Source of the DNA: Chitinophagaceae bacterium | GTDB taxonomy: Bacteria > Bacteroidota > Bacteroidia > Chitinophagales > Chitinophagaceae | Length of the DNA stretch: 54,204 bases | Reading direction: 5' to 3' | Assembly: GCA_025934485.1 (NCBI GenBank) | Contig: JAICXX010000024.1 | Span: forward strand, 1 to 54,204 | Part shown: one piece after another, positions 9,277 to 16,697 of the stretch | Layout of the letters: every line of letters starts with the position of its first letter | Numbering within the stretch: position 1 is the stretch's first letter | Notes under the pieces: model-generated | The model's input: only the letters and a program-made list of their open reading frames with translations | The model's database searches: none | What the model was told of the DNA's origin: nothing | Position numbers and translations under genes: made by a program

Positions 9277-10749
9277 TTATTTTATGAAGTTTTGTAAAAT
9301 TTGTTTCCAATCATGATATAAGGCATCGTACTGCCCTGCCTTGGTAGGTTCGATCCATTGCACCGGCTTCAAACCCGCAAATGCCGCCGCCTCATCGGGG
9401 AAGATGCCCGCCCCGATACCCGCGCCCAAAGCAGCGCCGATACTGCCATCGCTGTTGAACAGCTCTACCGGCACATTCGTGGCATTCACAAACGCCTCGC
9501 AGAACACGGGGCTCTGGAACATATTCGCCTTCCCCGCCCGGATCACCGCCGGCCGCATCCCGCTGCCCCGCATGATGTCCAGGCCATACCGAAAGGCGAA
9601 GGCGATCCCCTCCTGTCCCGCCCGGTACAAATGCGCCGGGCCATGAACATTCAGGTCGGCATTCAACACCTGTGCACCGATAATTTTGTTGTAAAAAATG
9701 CGCTCAGCGCCGTTACCAAAAGGCAATACCCGCAGACCCGCGCTCCCCGGGGCCAGCGCCGCCGCCGCCGTATTCAACCCGGCATAGTCGCCACGGGTGA
9801 GATCCCGTATCCAACGGTTCAGGATACCCGTTCCGTTGATACAAAGCAGGACACCCACCCGCCGCGCCTCAGGGGAATAATTAACGTGCGCAAAGCTGTT
9901 GACCCGCGAGCCCGGATCATAGGTCAGCGCGTCGCTAACACCATAGATCACACCCGAAGTGCCGGCCGTAGCAGCCACCTCACCCGGTTTCAGCACGTTC
10001 AGCGATAACGCATTATTGGGTTGGTCGCCGGCCTTATAGGTCACCGTCACGCCCTTCTTCAACCCCAGCTCCGCCGCCACACTAGCCGTTACCTCGCCAT
10101 GTACCGAGAACAAGGGCCGGATCTCCGGGATCACGGACTCGTCAAACCCAAAGGCGCCGAACACATCGCCGCTCAACGTATTCGAAGCAAAATCCCAGAA
10201 GATACCCTCGGAAAGCGCAGAGATGGAAGTTGTCGCCGCACCCGTAAGCCGCAAGGCTATAAAATCACCGGGCAGCAATACTTTATCGATCTTCGCATAG
10301 ACCTCCGGCTCGTTCTCCTTGACCCAGGCCAGCTTGGCCGCCGTAAAATTTCCAGGGGAGTTGAGCAGCCGTTCGAGACTCCGCTGCTCGCCTATCGCGG
10401 CAAAAGCCTTGTCGCCATAAGGCACCGCCCGGCTGTCACACCAGATAATGCTATCCCGTAATACTTGCTGCTTTTTATCCACCAGCACCAGCCCATGCAT
10501 TTGATAGGCGATACCGATCGCCGTTATATCCGCGGGATTATAGACGCCGCTGGCATGCACCCGCGCTATCGCCTGTCTGACCTGCTCCCACCACGTGTCG
10601 GGGCTCTGTTCTGCCCAGCCGGGCTGCCGCGAGATGATGGGCGCCTCGGTGTCGGGATACTGCGCCGAAGCCAGCACCCGATGCGTACCCGAATCTACCA
10701 CTGCAACTTTCACGGAAGAAGTACCCAGATCAATACCCAATAACAACAT
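9277..10749 (-). CDS. xylB: Xylulokinase
   Basis: A 490-residue FGGY-family kinase that phosphorylates D-xylulose to D-xylulose 5-phosphate, feeding the pentose phosphate pathway. The N-terminal phosphate-binding motif GIDLGTSSVKVAVVD, the substrate-side motif YQMHGLV, and the C-terminal domain motifs (ATAGTSGVIYG and IRAGKANMFQSPVF) are all present. It is the first gene of the xylose operon, with xylA 6 nt after it. Its ATG lies 31 nt from the 16-bp palindrome at 10781-10796, which suggests control by the divergent LacI-family regulator. Confidence 0.96.
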   Translation of the reverse strand: MLLLGIDLGTSSVKVAVVDSGTHRVLASAQYPDTEAPIISRQPGWAEQSPDTWWEQVRQAIARVHASGVYNPADITAIGIAYQMHGLVLVDKKQQVLRDSIIWCDSRAVPYGDKAFAAIGEQRSLERLLNSPGNFTAAKLAWVKENEPEVYAKIDKVLLPGDFIALRLTGAATTSISALSEGIFWDFASNTLSGDVFGAFGFDESVIPEIRPLFSVHGEVTASVAAELGLKKGVTVTYKAGDQPNNALSLNVLKPGEVAATAGTSGVIYGVSDALTYDPGSRVNSFAHVNYSPEARRVGVLLCINGTGILNRWIRDLTRGDYAGLNTAAAALAPGSAGLRVLPFGNGAERIFYNKIIGAQVLNADLNVHGPAHLYRAGQEGIAFAFRYGLDIMRGSGMRPAVIRAGKANMFQSPVFCEAFVNATNVPVELFNSDGSIGAALGAGIGAGIFPDEAAAFAGLKPVQWIEPTKAGQYDALYHDWKQILQNFIK

Positions 10750-10780
10750 GGCAAGTAATATTTATTTAATCCTGCGCGCT

Positions 10781-10796
10781 CCGGGAACGTTCCCGG
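10781..10796. promoter_or_regulatory. Perfect 16-bp palindrome, probable operator of the xylose regulator
   Basis: CCGGGAACGTTCCCGG is self-complementary over its whole length, with the central AACGTT/CG step typical of LacI-family operators. It sits between divergent xylB and the LacI-family gene, 31 nt upstream of the xylB ATG, where a repressor would block transcription. Confidence 0.7.
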
Positions 10797-10812
10797 AAAC
10801 CACCGCGTCATT

Positions 10813-10845
10813 CGAGCGTCACCCGAGCGCCTCCCGAGCGTCACC
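10813..10845. repeat. Three 11-bp tandem repeats upstream of the regulator gene
   Basis: Three head-to-tail units read CGAGCGTCACC, CGAGCGCCTCC, CGAGCGTCACC. The 11-bp period is about one helical turn, so the units face the same side of DNA. They lie 16 bp from the palindrome at 10781-10796 and could be an accessory binding site or a product of replication slippage. Confidence 0.6.
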
Positions 10846-10957
10846 CGCCGCGGCGCGGCTAAGAGCGGGTAAATATAAGTCTCAATTTCGAAACTGCAAC
10901 CGATTGCATAAAGTTTTTTAAAATCCTTAATTTTAATCCCTTAACATCGCATTCTAC

Positions 10958-11989
10958 ATGACGGGAAAAAAAGACATCACCATATACGACATCGCCAAAG
11001 TATTGGGCCTCTCCCCTGCCACCGTAAGCCGTGGCCTCAAAGACCATCCCGCCATCAACAGCAAGACCCGCAAACGGATCATGGATACCGCCCGCGAGAT
11101 GGGCTACCGGTCCAATAGCTTCGCCAGCAACCTGCGGATGCAAAAGACCCATACCATCGGCATCATCGTACACGAGCTCAAAAGCCAGTTCATCAGCTCC
11201 GTACTCGCGGGGATCGAAAAGGTCACCACCGAAGCAGGCTACGACCTCATCATCGGCCACTCCTCCGAGACCTACCGGAAGGAAGCCGCCAACGTCCACA
11301 ACCTATTCCATAAACGCGTCGACGGCCTCATCGCTTCCCTCGCCTTCGATACCCGCGACATGGAACATTTTGACCCCTATGTACAAAAGAATATCCCGAT
11401 CGTCTTCTTCGACCGGGTAGAAGAGTACCCTTACGGCACACGCGTGGTGATCGATAACGTAAAGGCAGGCTATGAAGCCACCGGCCACCTCGCCGCCCAG
11501 GGCTGCCGCCGCATCGCCCACATCACCGCCAGTCTTGGCCGAAACGTGTACGCCGGTCGTCTCAAGGGATACCAGCAGGCCCTCGCCGACTATGGTTTGC
11601 ACTATGAAGAAAACCTCGTCCTCGTCAACGACCTCAGCGAAGCCGCCGCGATGCGTTCGGCCAAACAGATCCTTGCCATGGACCCGAGACCCGACGGCGT
11701 GTTTGCCACCAATGATTTTTTTGCTGCTGTATTCTTACAGACGCTCAAGGAAAATGGCGTCCGCGTTCCCGAAGACATCGCCATCGTAGGCTTCAACAAC
11801 GACGCCATTGGCCGTATCATCCAACCCAAACTCACCACCATCAGCTATCCCGGCGAAGAGATCGGCGAACAGGCCGCCCGCAGCCTCCTCGATCAACTGG
11901 CCGGCGTGCCCTCCGCCCATACCACCGATACCATCATCGTCCGCTCCGAACTCATCATCCGCGAATCTTCGCTTCACCGAAAAGTCTAA
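10958..11989 (+). CDS. LacI-family transcriptional regulator of xylose genes
   Basis: A 343-residue regulator. Residues about 6-50 are the LacI helix-turn-helix and hinge (ITIYDIAKVLGLSPATVSRG, then KRIMDTAREMGYRSNSFASN). The rest is a periplasmic-binding-protein-like sensor domain with TIGIIVHEL, the GVFATNDFFA ligand-pocket segment and VGFNNDAIGRI. It is divergent from the xylose operon with a perfect palindrome in between, so it most likely senses xylose or a derivative and controls xylBA and the transporters. Whether it represses or activates cannot be read from sequence. Confidence 0.93.
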   Translation: MTGKKDITIYDIAKVLGLSPATVSRGLKDHPAINSKTRKRIMDTAREMGYRSNSFASNLRMQKTHTIGIIVHELKSQFISSVLAGIEKVTTEAGYDLIIGHSSETYRKEAANVHNLFHKRVDGLIASLAFDTRDMEHFDPYVQKNIPIVFFDRVEEYPYGTRVVIDNVKAGYEATGHLAAQGCRRIAHITASLGRNVYAGRLKGYQQALADYGLHYEENLVLVNDLSEAAAMRSAKQILAMDPRPDGVFATNDFFAAVFLQTLKENGVRVPEDIAIVGFNNDAIGRIIQPKLTTISYPGEEIGEQAARSLLDQLAGVPSAHTTDTIIVRSELIIRESSLHRKV

Positions 11990-12010
11990 CTTTACTATCT
12001 TTTTTTATAG

Positions 12011-12043
12011 TTGTGCCGGCCCACCGTATTTCCCGCATCTTTG
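12011..12043 (+). promoter_or_regulatory. Probable promoter of the alcohol dehydrogenase gene
   Basis: A -33 TTG at 12011-12013 is followed, after 22 nt, by CATCTTTG (12036-12043), one mismatch from TAnnTTTG. The ATG at 12065 is 21 nt downstream, leaving a short leader. Confidence 0.5.
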
Positions 12044-12064
12044 TGTCGAAAAAAAATAAAGCTC

Positions 12065-13108
12065 ATGATACAAGCCAAGGCTTATGCAGCACAAACTCCC
12101 ACATCCGATCTCCAACCCTGGAACCTCCAGCGGCGCGAGGTAGGCGACCACGATGTCCAGTTCGACATCCGGTACTGCGGCGTTTGTCACTCCGATTTAC
12201 ACCAGATCAGAAATGATTGGTTTCCGGGCATCTTCCCGATGGTGCCCGGCCACGAGATCGTGGGAAAGGTTACCAAAGTAGGCCCCCTCGTCAGGAAATA
12301 CAAGGTAGGCGACACGGTAGGCGTCGGCTGTCTCGTAGACAGCTGCCGCGTATGCGACGAATGCAAAGAGGGTCTGGAACAATACTGTACCAATGGCCAC
12401 TCCCAAACCTACAACGGTCTGGAACAGGACCATAAGACTCCCACCTATGGCGGTTATTCGAATACCATCGTGGTACACGAAGACTTCGTGCTAAAAGTCA
12501 GCGACAAACTCGACCTCCCCGCGGTAGCCCCGCTCCTATGCGCCGGCATTACCACCTATTCCCCCCTCCGCCACTGGAAAGTAGGCAAAGGCCATAAATT
12601 GGGCGTAGTCGGTCTCGGCGGCCTCGGCCATATGGCCGTAAAATTCGGCGCAGCCTTCGGCGCCGAAGTCACCGTCCTCAGCACCTCCGCCGGCAAAGAA
12701 GCCGACGCAAAAAAACTGGGAGCCCACAAATTCGTGGTGACCAAAGATGAAAAACAGCTCAAATCCGTCAAAGGGTATTTCGACTTCATCATCGACACCG
12801 TCTCCGCTGAGCACGACATGAACGTCTATCTCGGTCTGCTCCGGACGGATGGGGTGATGATCTGCGTAGGCGTTCCATCCAAACCCGCGCCGATTGCCCC
12901 CTTCAGCGTCATCGTTGGCCGCAAGAGCTTCGCAGGCTCCTCCATCGGCGGTCTCCCCGAAACCCAGGAGATGCTCGACTTCTGCGCCGAACACAACATC
13001 GTCTCCGACATCGAGATCATCGCCATGAAAGATATCATGCCTTCCTACGACCGCATGCTGAAAGGGGACGTAAAATACCGCTTCGTCATCGACATGGCAA
13101 CGCTGTAA
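12065..13108 (+). CDS. NAD(P)-dependent zinc alcohol dehydrogenase, cinnamyl-alcohol/YahK type
   Basis: A 347-residue medium-chain dehydrogenase that reversibly oxidises alcohols to aldehydes. The catalytic zinc site is seen in YCGVCHSDLHQ and GHEIVGKV, and the structural zinc site in CRVCDECKEGLEQYC. The nucleotide-binding fold starts at GVVGLGGLGHMAVKF, and a helix-capping TLSTSA-like segment (VLSTSAGK) fits NADP preference. The frame reaches back to a TTG at 12011, but that stretch would lie inside the promoter. The ATG at 12065 gives the normal family N-terminus. It is monocistronic, ending at a clear terminator. Natural substrate is unknown. Confidence 0.94.
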   Translation: MIQAKAYAAQTPTSDLQPWNLQRREVGDHDVQFDIRYCGVCHSDLHQIRNDWFPGIFPMVPGHEIVGKVTKVGPLVRKYKVGDTVGVGCLVDSCRVCDECKEGLEQYCTNGHSQTYNGLEQDHKTPTYGGYSNTIVVHEDFVLKVSDKLDLPAVAPLLCAGITTYSPLRHWKVGKGHKLGVVGLGGLGHMAVKFGAAFGAEVTVLSTSAGKEADAKKLGAHKFVVTKDEKQLKSVKGYFDFIIDTVSAEHDMNVYLGLLRTDGVMICVGVPSKPAPIAPFSVIVGRKSFAGSSIGGLPETQEMLDFCAEHNIVSDIEIIAMKDIMPSYDRMLKGDVKYRFVIDMATL

Positions 13109-13160
13109 AAGAAGTTCCGGGTTTGAATTCGATCCGGGTCACAATTTTCTCCCCACTTTC

Positions 13161-13187
13161 CAAAACCCGCCACCACGGCGGGTTTTG
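13161..13187 (+). terminator. Hairpin terminator of the alcohol dehydrogenase gene
   Basis: CAAAACCCGCC (13161-13171) pairs perfectly with GGCGGGTTTTG (13177-13187) around a 5-nt loop. It sits 52 nt past the dehydrogenase stop, with the T-run inside the right arm. The A-rich left arm makes it usable from the other side too. Confidence 0.75.
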
Positions 13188-13231
13188 TGGTTCGTTATAT
13201 GCGGAAAAAATTCAGCCGAATTTCAAGTATT

Positions 13232-13342
13232 TTATTCTCCTTCTTCTGTTACTGAAATTTCACTATTGAGAATCTCTTGGACATAATCCGGAATATCGAT
13301 GTGAAATGAAAAATCCCTCGGTAATAACTTCAACCGACTCAT
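13232..13342 (-). CDS. Possible 36-residue protein downstream of the toxin
   Basis: An ATG-to-TAA frame starting 13 nt after the YoeB stop, on the same strand. The peptide begins MSRLKLLPRDFSFHIDIP and ends in an acidic tail (EEGE). I do not recognise it. Spacing fits a third gene of the toxin-antitoxin transcript, but it may be chance or a gene remnant in this low-GC stretch. Confidence 0.3.
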   Translation of the reverse strand: MSRLKLLPRDFSFHIDIPDYVQEILNSEISVTEEGE

Positions 13343-13355
13343 TGTAATTGTTGAT

Positions 13356-13616
13356 TCAGGCATCGTAGTGAAACCGACATTGGAGAATGTGCAATTGTTT
13401 ATCCTTTACCGCATAAACCAACCTGTGTTCCTCCGTAATTCGACGGCTCCAAAATCCCTTGTACTGACCCTTTAAAGGTTCCGGTTTTCCGATGCCTTTA
13501 AAGGGATTTCTTAGGCAATCCTTTATCAACTCGTTAATCTTTAAAAGCACTTTTTTGTCCGTTTCCTGCCAATAGAGATAATCTTCCCAGGCATGGGTTT
13601 GCCAAACCAATTCCAT
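13356..13616 (-). CDS. yoeB: YoeB-family mRNA interferase toxin
   Basis: An 86-residue RelE-superfamily endoribonuclease toxin that cuts mRNA in the ribosomal A site when free of its antitoxin. It follows E. coli YoeB almost residue by residue: DYLYWQETDKK, KINELIKDC, KPEPLKG, FWSRRITEEHRLVYAV and the C-terminal RFHY. Catalytic residues Glu46, Arg65 and His83 are all in place, so it should be active. Its ATG overlaps the antitoxin stop by 1 nt (TAATG), which couples translation. Local GC is lower than in the flanking genes, as often seen with transferred modules. Confidence 0.95.
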   Translation of the reverse strand: MELVWQTHAWEDYLYWQETDKKVLLKINELIKDCLRNPFKGIGKPEPLKGQYKGFWSRRITEEHRLVYAVKDKQLHILQCRFHYDA

Positions 13617-13870
13617 TAGTCTTCACTTAGTTTGTGCTTCGAAGATTTGCTTGAGCGCATTTCCTCTATGGCTTCATCCAATCTTTTCTGATTGGTCCTG
13701 CTGCTCACTAAATGGAGTGTCTCCTGGATAGAGTTGTATTCTTCGAGTGACATCACCACTACATTCTTACCCTTGCTTCTCGATACAACTACGATCTCAT
13801 CATTGTCATTCACCATATTAAGGTTCTCGGTAAGGTTATTTCGGAATTCGGTATAGTTGACTATTTGCAT
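13616..13870 (-). CDS. yefM: YefM-family antitoxin (Phd/YefM)
   Basis: An 84-residue antitoxin that binds and neutralises YoeB and represses its own operon. The N-terminal Phd/YefM fold is seen in MQIVNYTEFRNNL and VVVMSLEEYNSIQET; the charged, flexible C-terminus wraps the toxin. It precedes the toxin with a 1-nt overlap. A consensus promoter and paired GTAC cores lie immediately upstream. Confidence 0.95.
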   Translation of the reverse strand: MQIVNYTEFRNNLTENLNMVNDNDEIVVVSRSKGKNVVVMSLEEYNSIQETLHLVSSRTNQKRLDEAIEEMRSSKSSKHKLSED

Positions 13871-13872
13871 AA

Positions 13873-13891
13873 TAAGTACCTAATTAAGTAC
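13873..13891. promoter_or_regulatory. Probable YefM/YoeB operator with two GTAC cores
   Basis: Two copies of TAAGTAC (13873-13879 and 13885-13891) place palindromic GTAC cores exactly 12 bp apart. The E. coli YefM operator likewise has two adjacent TGTACA-core sites. The sites lie just downstream of the -7 box and before the yefM ATG, suitable for autorepression. Confidence 0.65.
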
Positions 13892-13920
13892 AAATTTAAG
13901 ACTTTTTGTTGAATTTCAAA
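13891..13920 (-). promoter_or_regulatory. Promoter of the yefM-yoeB operon
   Basis: On the minus strand TTTG (13920-13917), an 18-nt spacer and TAAATTTG (13898-13891) match the Bacteroidota consensus exactly. The -7 box touches the first GTAC operator core, and the yefM ATG is 20 nt further. Confidence 0.75.
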
Positions 13921-14068
13921 ATCTCGGTTGGTTAGGGGAGGCCCAACATTCATTAACAAATGAAAAGTGTCCATTAAATGTTCCGGCTGCAGAGCCAAAG
14001 AAGACCGGATGGTATCACAATGATGGCAATTATGGTGAAATCCTAATCTTACAAATCCAAAGTCAAAA

Positions 14069-16438
14069 TCATTCGGTGCGGAGGCTGCGGACAGGGCTCA
14101 TCAGGGCGGCTTTCAGAGCCTGGAAGCTGACAGTGGCGAGGGTAAGCAGAAGGAGTCCGGCGCCGGAAGCGATGAAGATCCTGGGCGATAGGGCGGCGTG
14201 GACGACATAGCCTTGCAGCCAGTTATGCATGGCCAGCCCGATCAGGGGCATGGCGATCAGCATGGAAAGGGCGATGAGCTTCAGAAAATCGGTTGAGAGC
14301 AGTCCCCAGAGATTGATCACACCCGCACCGAGGATCTTGCGGACCCCGATCTCTTTGGTGCGCTGTTCCGCGACGAAGGAGGCCAGGCCGAATAGGCCGA
14401 GACAGGAGATAAGGATGGCGAGGCCGGAGAGGACCGCCGCCAGGCTGCCGATACGCGTTTCGGTGGCAAATTTTTGCGCATACTCCTCATCGTTGAATTC
14501 ATAATTGAAGGGGCTGGCCGGATTGAAACGGCGGAACAGAGGTTCTATCGCCGCCAGGGCCGTCCGCGCCGGGGCGTCGGGTCTTAGCCGCAGGGTAATA
14601 AAGTTCATGTATCCGTCGCCGAGGAAGATACCAGGCTCTATCCGATCGTAAGGTGAGTTGGTAAGCATATTGCCCACGACCCCGATGACGGTATAGGGTT
14701 TGCCGAAGAGCGTTACCCGCATGCCGATGGGTTGTTTGAGCCCGGCTTGTTTCACCGCCGCCTCGTTGAGAATTGCCGCGCTGCTGTCGGTGCCGTAGTC
14801 GCGGGAGAAGTCGCGGCCTTGCAGAAGAGTCCAGCCGACCGTGGCGCCAAATTCGGGAGTGACGTTGACGTTGTGGTAGTTGATCTGTTTTTGTTCGGGC
14901 GTTTGGCCTTCCCAACTGAGATCATTCCCGTTGTCAAATAGGGTGGTAGGCTGGCTGCTGCGGGCCATGTTGGCGACGAAACCCGTGCCAAGCAGCGCCG
15001 TACGCAGCGCATTATAGTGATTCGCAAGGTCCGGGGTGTTGATGTGGACGGTGATGAGCCCGTCGCGGTTATAGCCGAGGGGCCTGTCCTTGGCAAACTG
15101 GATCTGTTGAAACACAACGATCGTCGCTATGATAAGGGACAGTGAAATGCTGAATTGGGTGACGACGAGGATTTTCCTCGGGAGGCTCGCGCCGCGGCCC
15201 GCTTTAAACGATCCTTTTAGGACTTTGACCGGTCGGAAGGCCGAAAGATAAAAGGCCGGGTAGCTGCCCGCCATGATGCCCGTCAGGAGCGAGAACCCTA
15301 GCGCGGCGAGCCAGAAACCGATGTTCGTCCAGGGAAAGACCATTTCTTTTGCCGAAAGCTGGTTGAACCAGGGCAGGCTGATCGCGGCAATGGCTATTGC
15401 GATGCCAAAGGCTAGAAGCCCAGTGAGGATCGATTCCGCAAGGAATTGCCCGATGAGTTGATAGCGGCGGGAGCCGATGGTCTTGCGAATGCCGACCTCT
15501 TTTGCCCGTTGTTCACTGCGGGCCGTGGAAAGATTCATAAAGTTGATACAGGCGAGCAAAAGGATAAAGACGCCGATGCTCGTGAAGAGCCAAACGAACC
15601 GGATGCGTCCCCCGTTCGGGACGCCATCGGAAAATTCACCGTGGAGGTGCAGGCGATCGAGCGGATAAGCGAGGACCTTTTGGCGCGGATGGCCGGCAGG
15701 AGTGACGGGAATATCTTTTATGCGACGAGTCGCCTCAGCTGCCGTGGTGATGCCGGCAAGCTCTGCGTAGCAACGGGCGCTATGATCTTCCCAGTCCGTG
15801 TTATCCCGGAGGTATGCGTTCTGCTGGTTGTCCCAGGGCAAAAGAACCTTTATGTCGTGCCAGCTGGAGTTGAAAGGCTGGTCGGCATAAACGCCGCCGA
15901 CCCGAAAGGGCAGGTGGCTGTCGAGGGTAATGGTTTTGCCGATGGGGTCTTCATTGCCGAAGAGGGCCTTTGCGGTGCTTTGGGCAAGCAGAAGCGTGGA
16001 GGGGTCTTTGAGCGACTGGCTTTTGCCTTCGGTCACTTGAAATGTAAAAATCTCTGTTATAGACTGTTGCGCCCAGATGCCCTGAATGGAGAGGTTTTTG
16101 TCGCCATTGCCCAGGAGGTACCAAAAGGGGGTGGACGTGAGGGCGGTGTTCTTAATGATGTCTTTGTAGTTGTCATCGAGCGCCTTGCCGGCCATGGTCG
16201 AGACGATGGGGCCGATGTGGATCTCGTTGTCGTGCTGGGGAAACACCTGGCGGCGAAGGATCTGGACGATGCGGGCGTGTTTGGAATGATAATGGTCGAA
16301 GCTGAGTTCGTCAACGACCCAAAGCCCGATGAGGAGGGTGATGGCAAGACCGCTGGCCAGCCCGATAATATTGATGGCAGAATAGCCCTTGTTACGGCGG
16401 AGGTTGCGCCAGGCGACGGTGAGGTAGTTTCTGAACAT
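14069..16438 (-). CDS. ABC transporter permease, FtsX/MacB type with two permease units
   Basis: A 789-residue inner-membrane protein with the layout usual in Bacteroidota: one transmembrane helix near the N-terminus (MFRNYLTVAWRNLRRNKGYS, then INIIGLASGLA), a MacB-like periplasmic domain, three helices of the first FtsX unit (FILLLACINFMNLSTARSEQ), a second periplasmic domain and a last FtsX unit (SCLGLFGLASFVAEQRTKEI). Such proteins work with a separate ATPase to move or release molecules at the outer face of the inner membrane, often antimicrobial compounds or lipoproteins. No ATPase gene is adjacent, so the partner must be elsewhere. Substrate unknown. Confidence 0.92.
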   Translation of the reverse strand: MFRNYLTVAWRNLRRNKGYSAINIIGLASGLAITLLIGLWVVDELSFDHYHSKHARIVQILRRQVFPQHDNEIHIGPIVSTMAGKALDDNYKDIIKNTALTSTPFWYLLGNGDKNLSIQGIWAQQSITEIFTFQVTEGKSQSLKDPSTLLLAQSTAKALFGNEDPIGKTITLDSHLPFRVGGVYADQPFNSSWHDIKVLLPWDNQQNAYLRDNTDWEDHSARCYAELAGITTAAEATRRIKDIPVTPAGHPRQKVLAYPLDRLHLHGEFSDGVPNGGRIRFVWLFTSIGVFILLLACINFMNLSTARSEQRAKEVGIRKTIGSRRYQLIGQFLAESILTGLLAFGIAIAIAAISLPWFNQLSAKEMVFPWTNIGFWLAALGFSLLTGIMAGSYPAFYLSAFRPVKVLKGSFKAGRGASLPRKILVVTQFSISLSLIIATIVVFQQIQFAKDRPLGYNRDGLITVHINTPDLANHYNALRTALLGTGFVANMARSSQPTTLFDNGNDLSWEGQTPEQKQINYHNVNVTPEFGATVGWTLLQGRDFSRDYGTDSSAAILNEAAVKQAGLKQPIGMRVTLFGKPYTVIGVVGNMLTNSPYDRIEPGIFLGDGYMNFITLRLRPDAPARTALAAIEPLFRRFNPASPFNYEFNDEEYAQKFATETRIGSLAAVLSGLAILISCLGLFGLASFVAEQRTKEIGVRKILGAGVINLWGLLSTDFLKLIALSMLIAMPLIGLAMHNWLQGYVVHAALSPRIFIASGAGLLLLTLATVSFQALKAALMSPVRSLRTE

Positions 16439-16697
16439 GCTGTTAGTTTTGCAGTACAGCAGATTTTGTAGCCAGAAAAATGCCGCTTTTTTGCGCCTTT
16501 ATAATCAACTAGTTACAATATCGTTTTTTTATGAATTGCCCGGTTCCGTACACTGCATGTTCTGTTTTATACCATTTTCCCGTTGCACTGCACTTAGCCA
16601 AAAACATCAAAGATTTCCCGACGAAAGGTAAATTACGATTTGCCAGCCATTTTGCAGCTACCGGATCCTTGAATGGGCGGAAGCCTTTCCCCTTCTC

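Noticed and set aside
16439..16697. Possible gene or element between the permease and the hybrid kinase
   Set aside because: The short frames here have no protein features, and no hairpin with a U-tract or consensus promoter was found.
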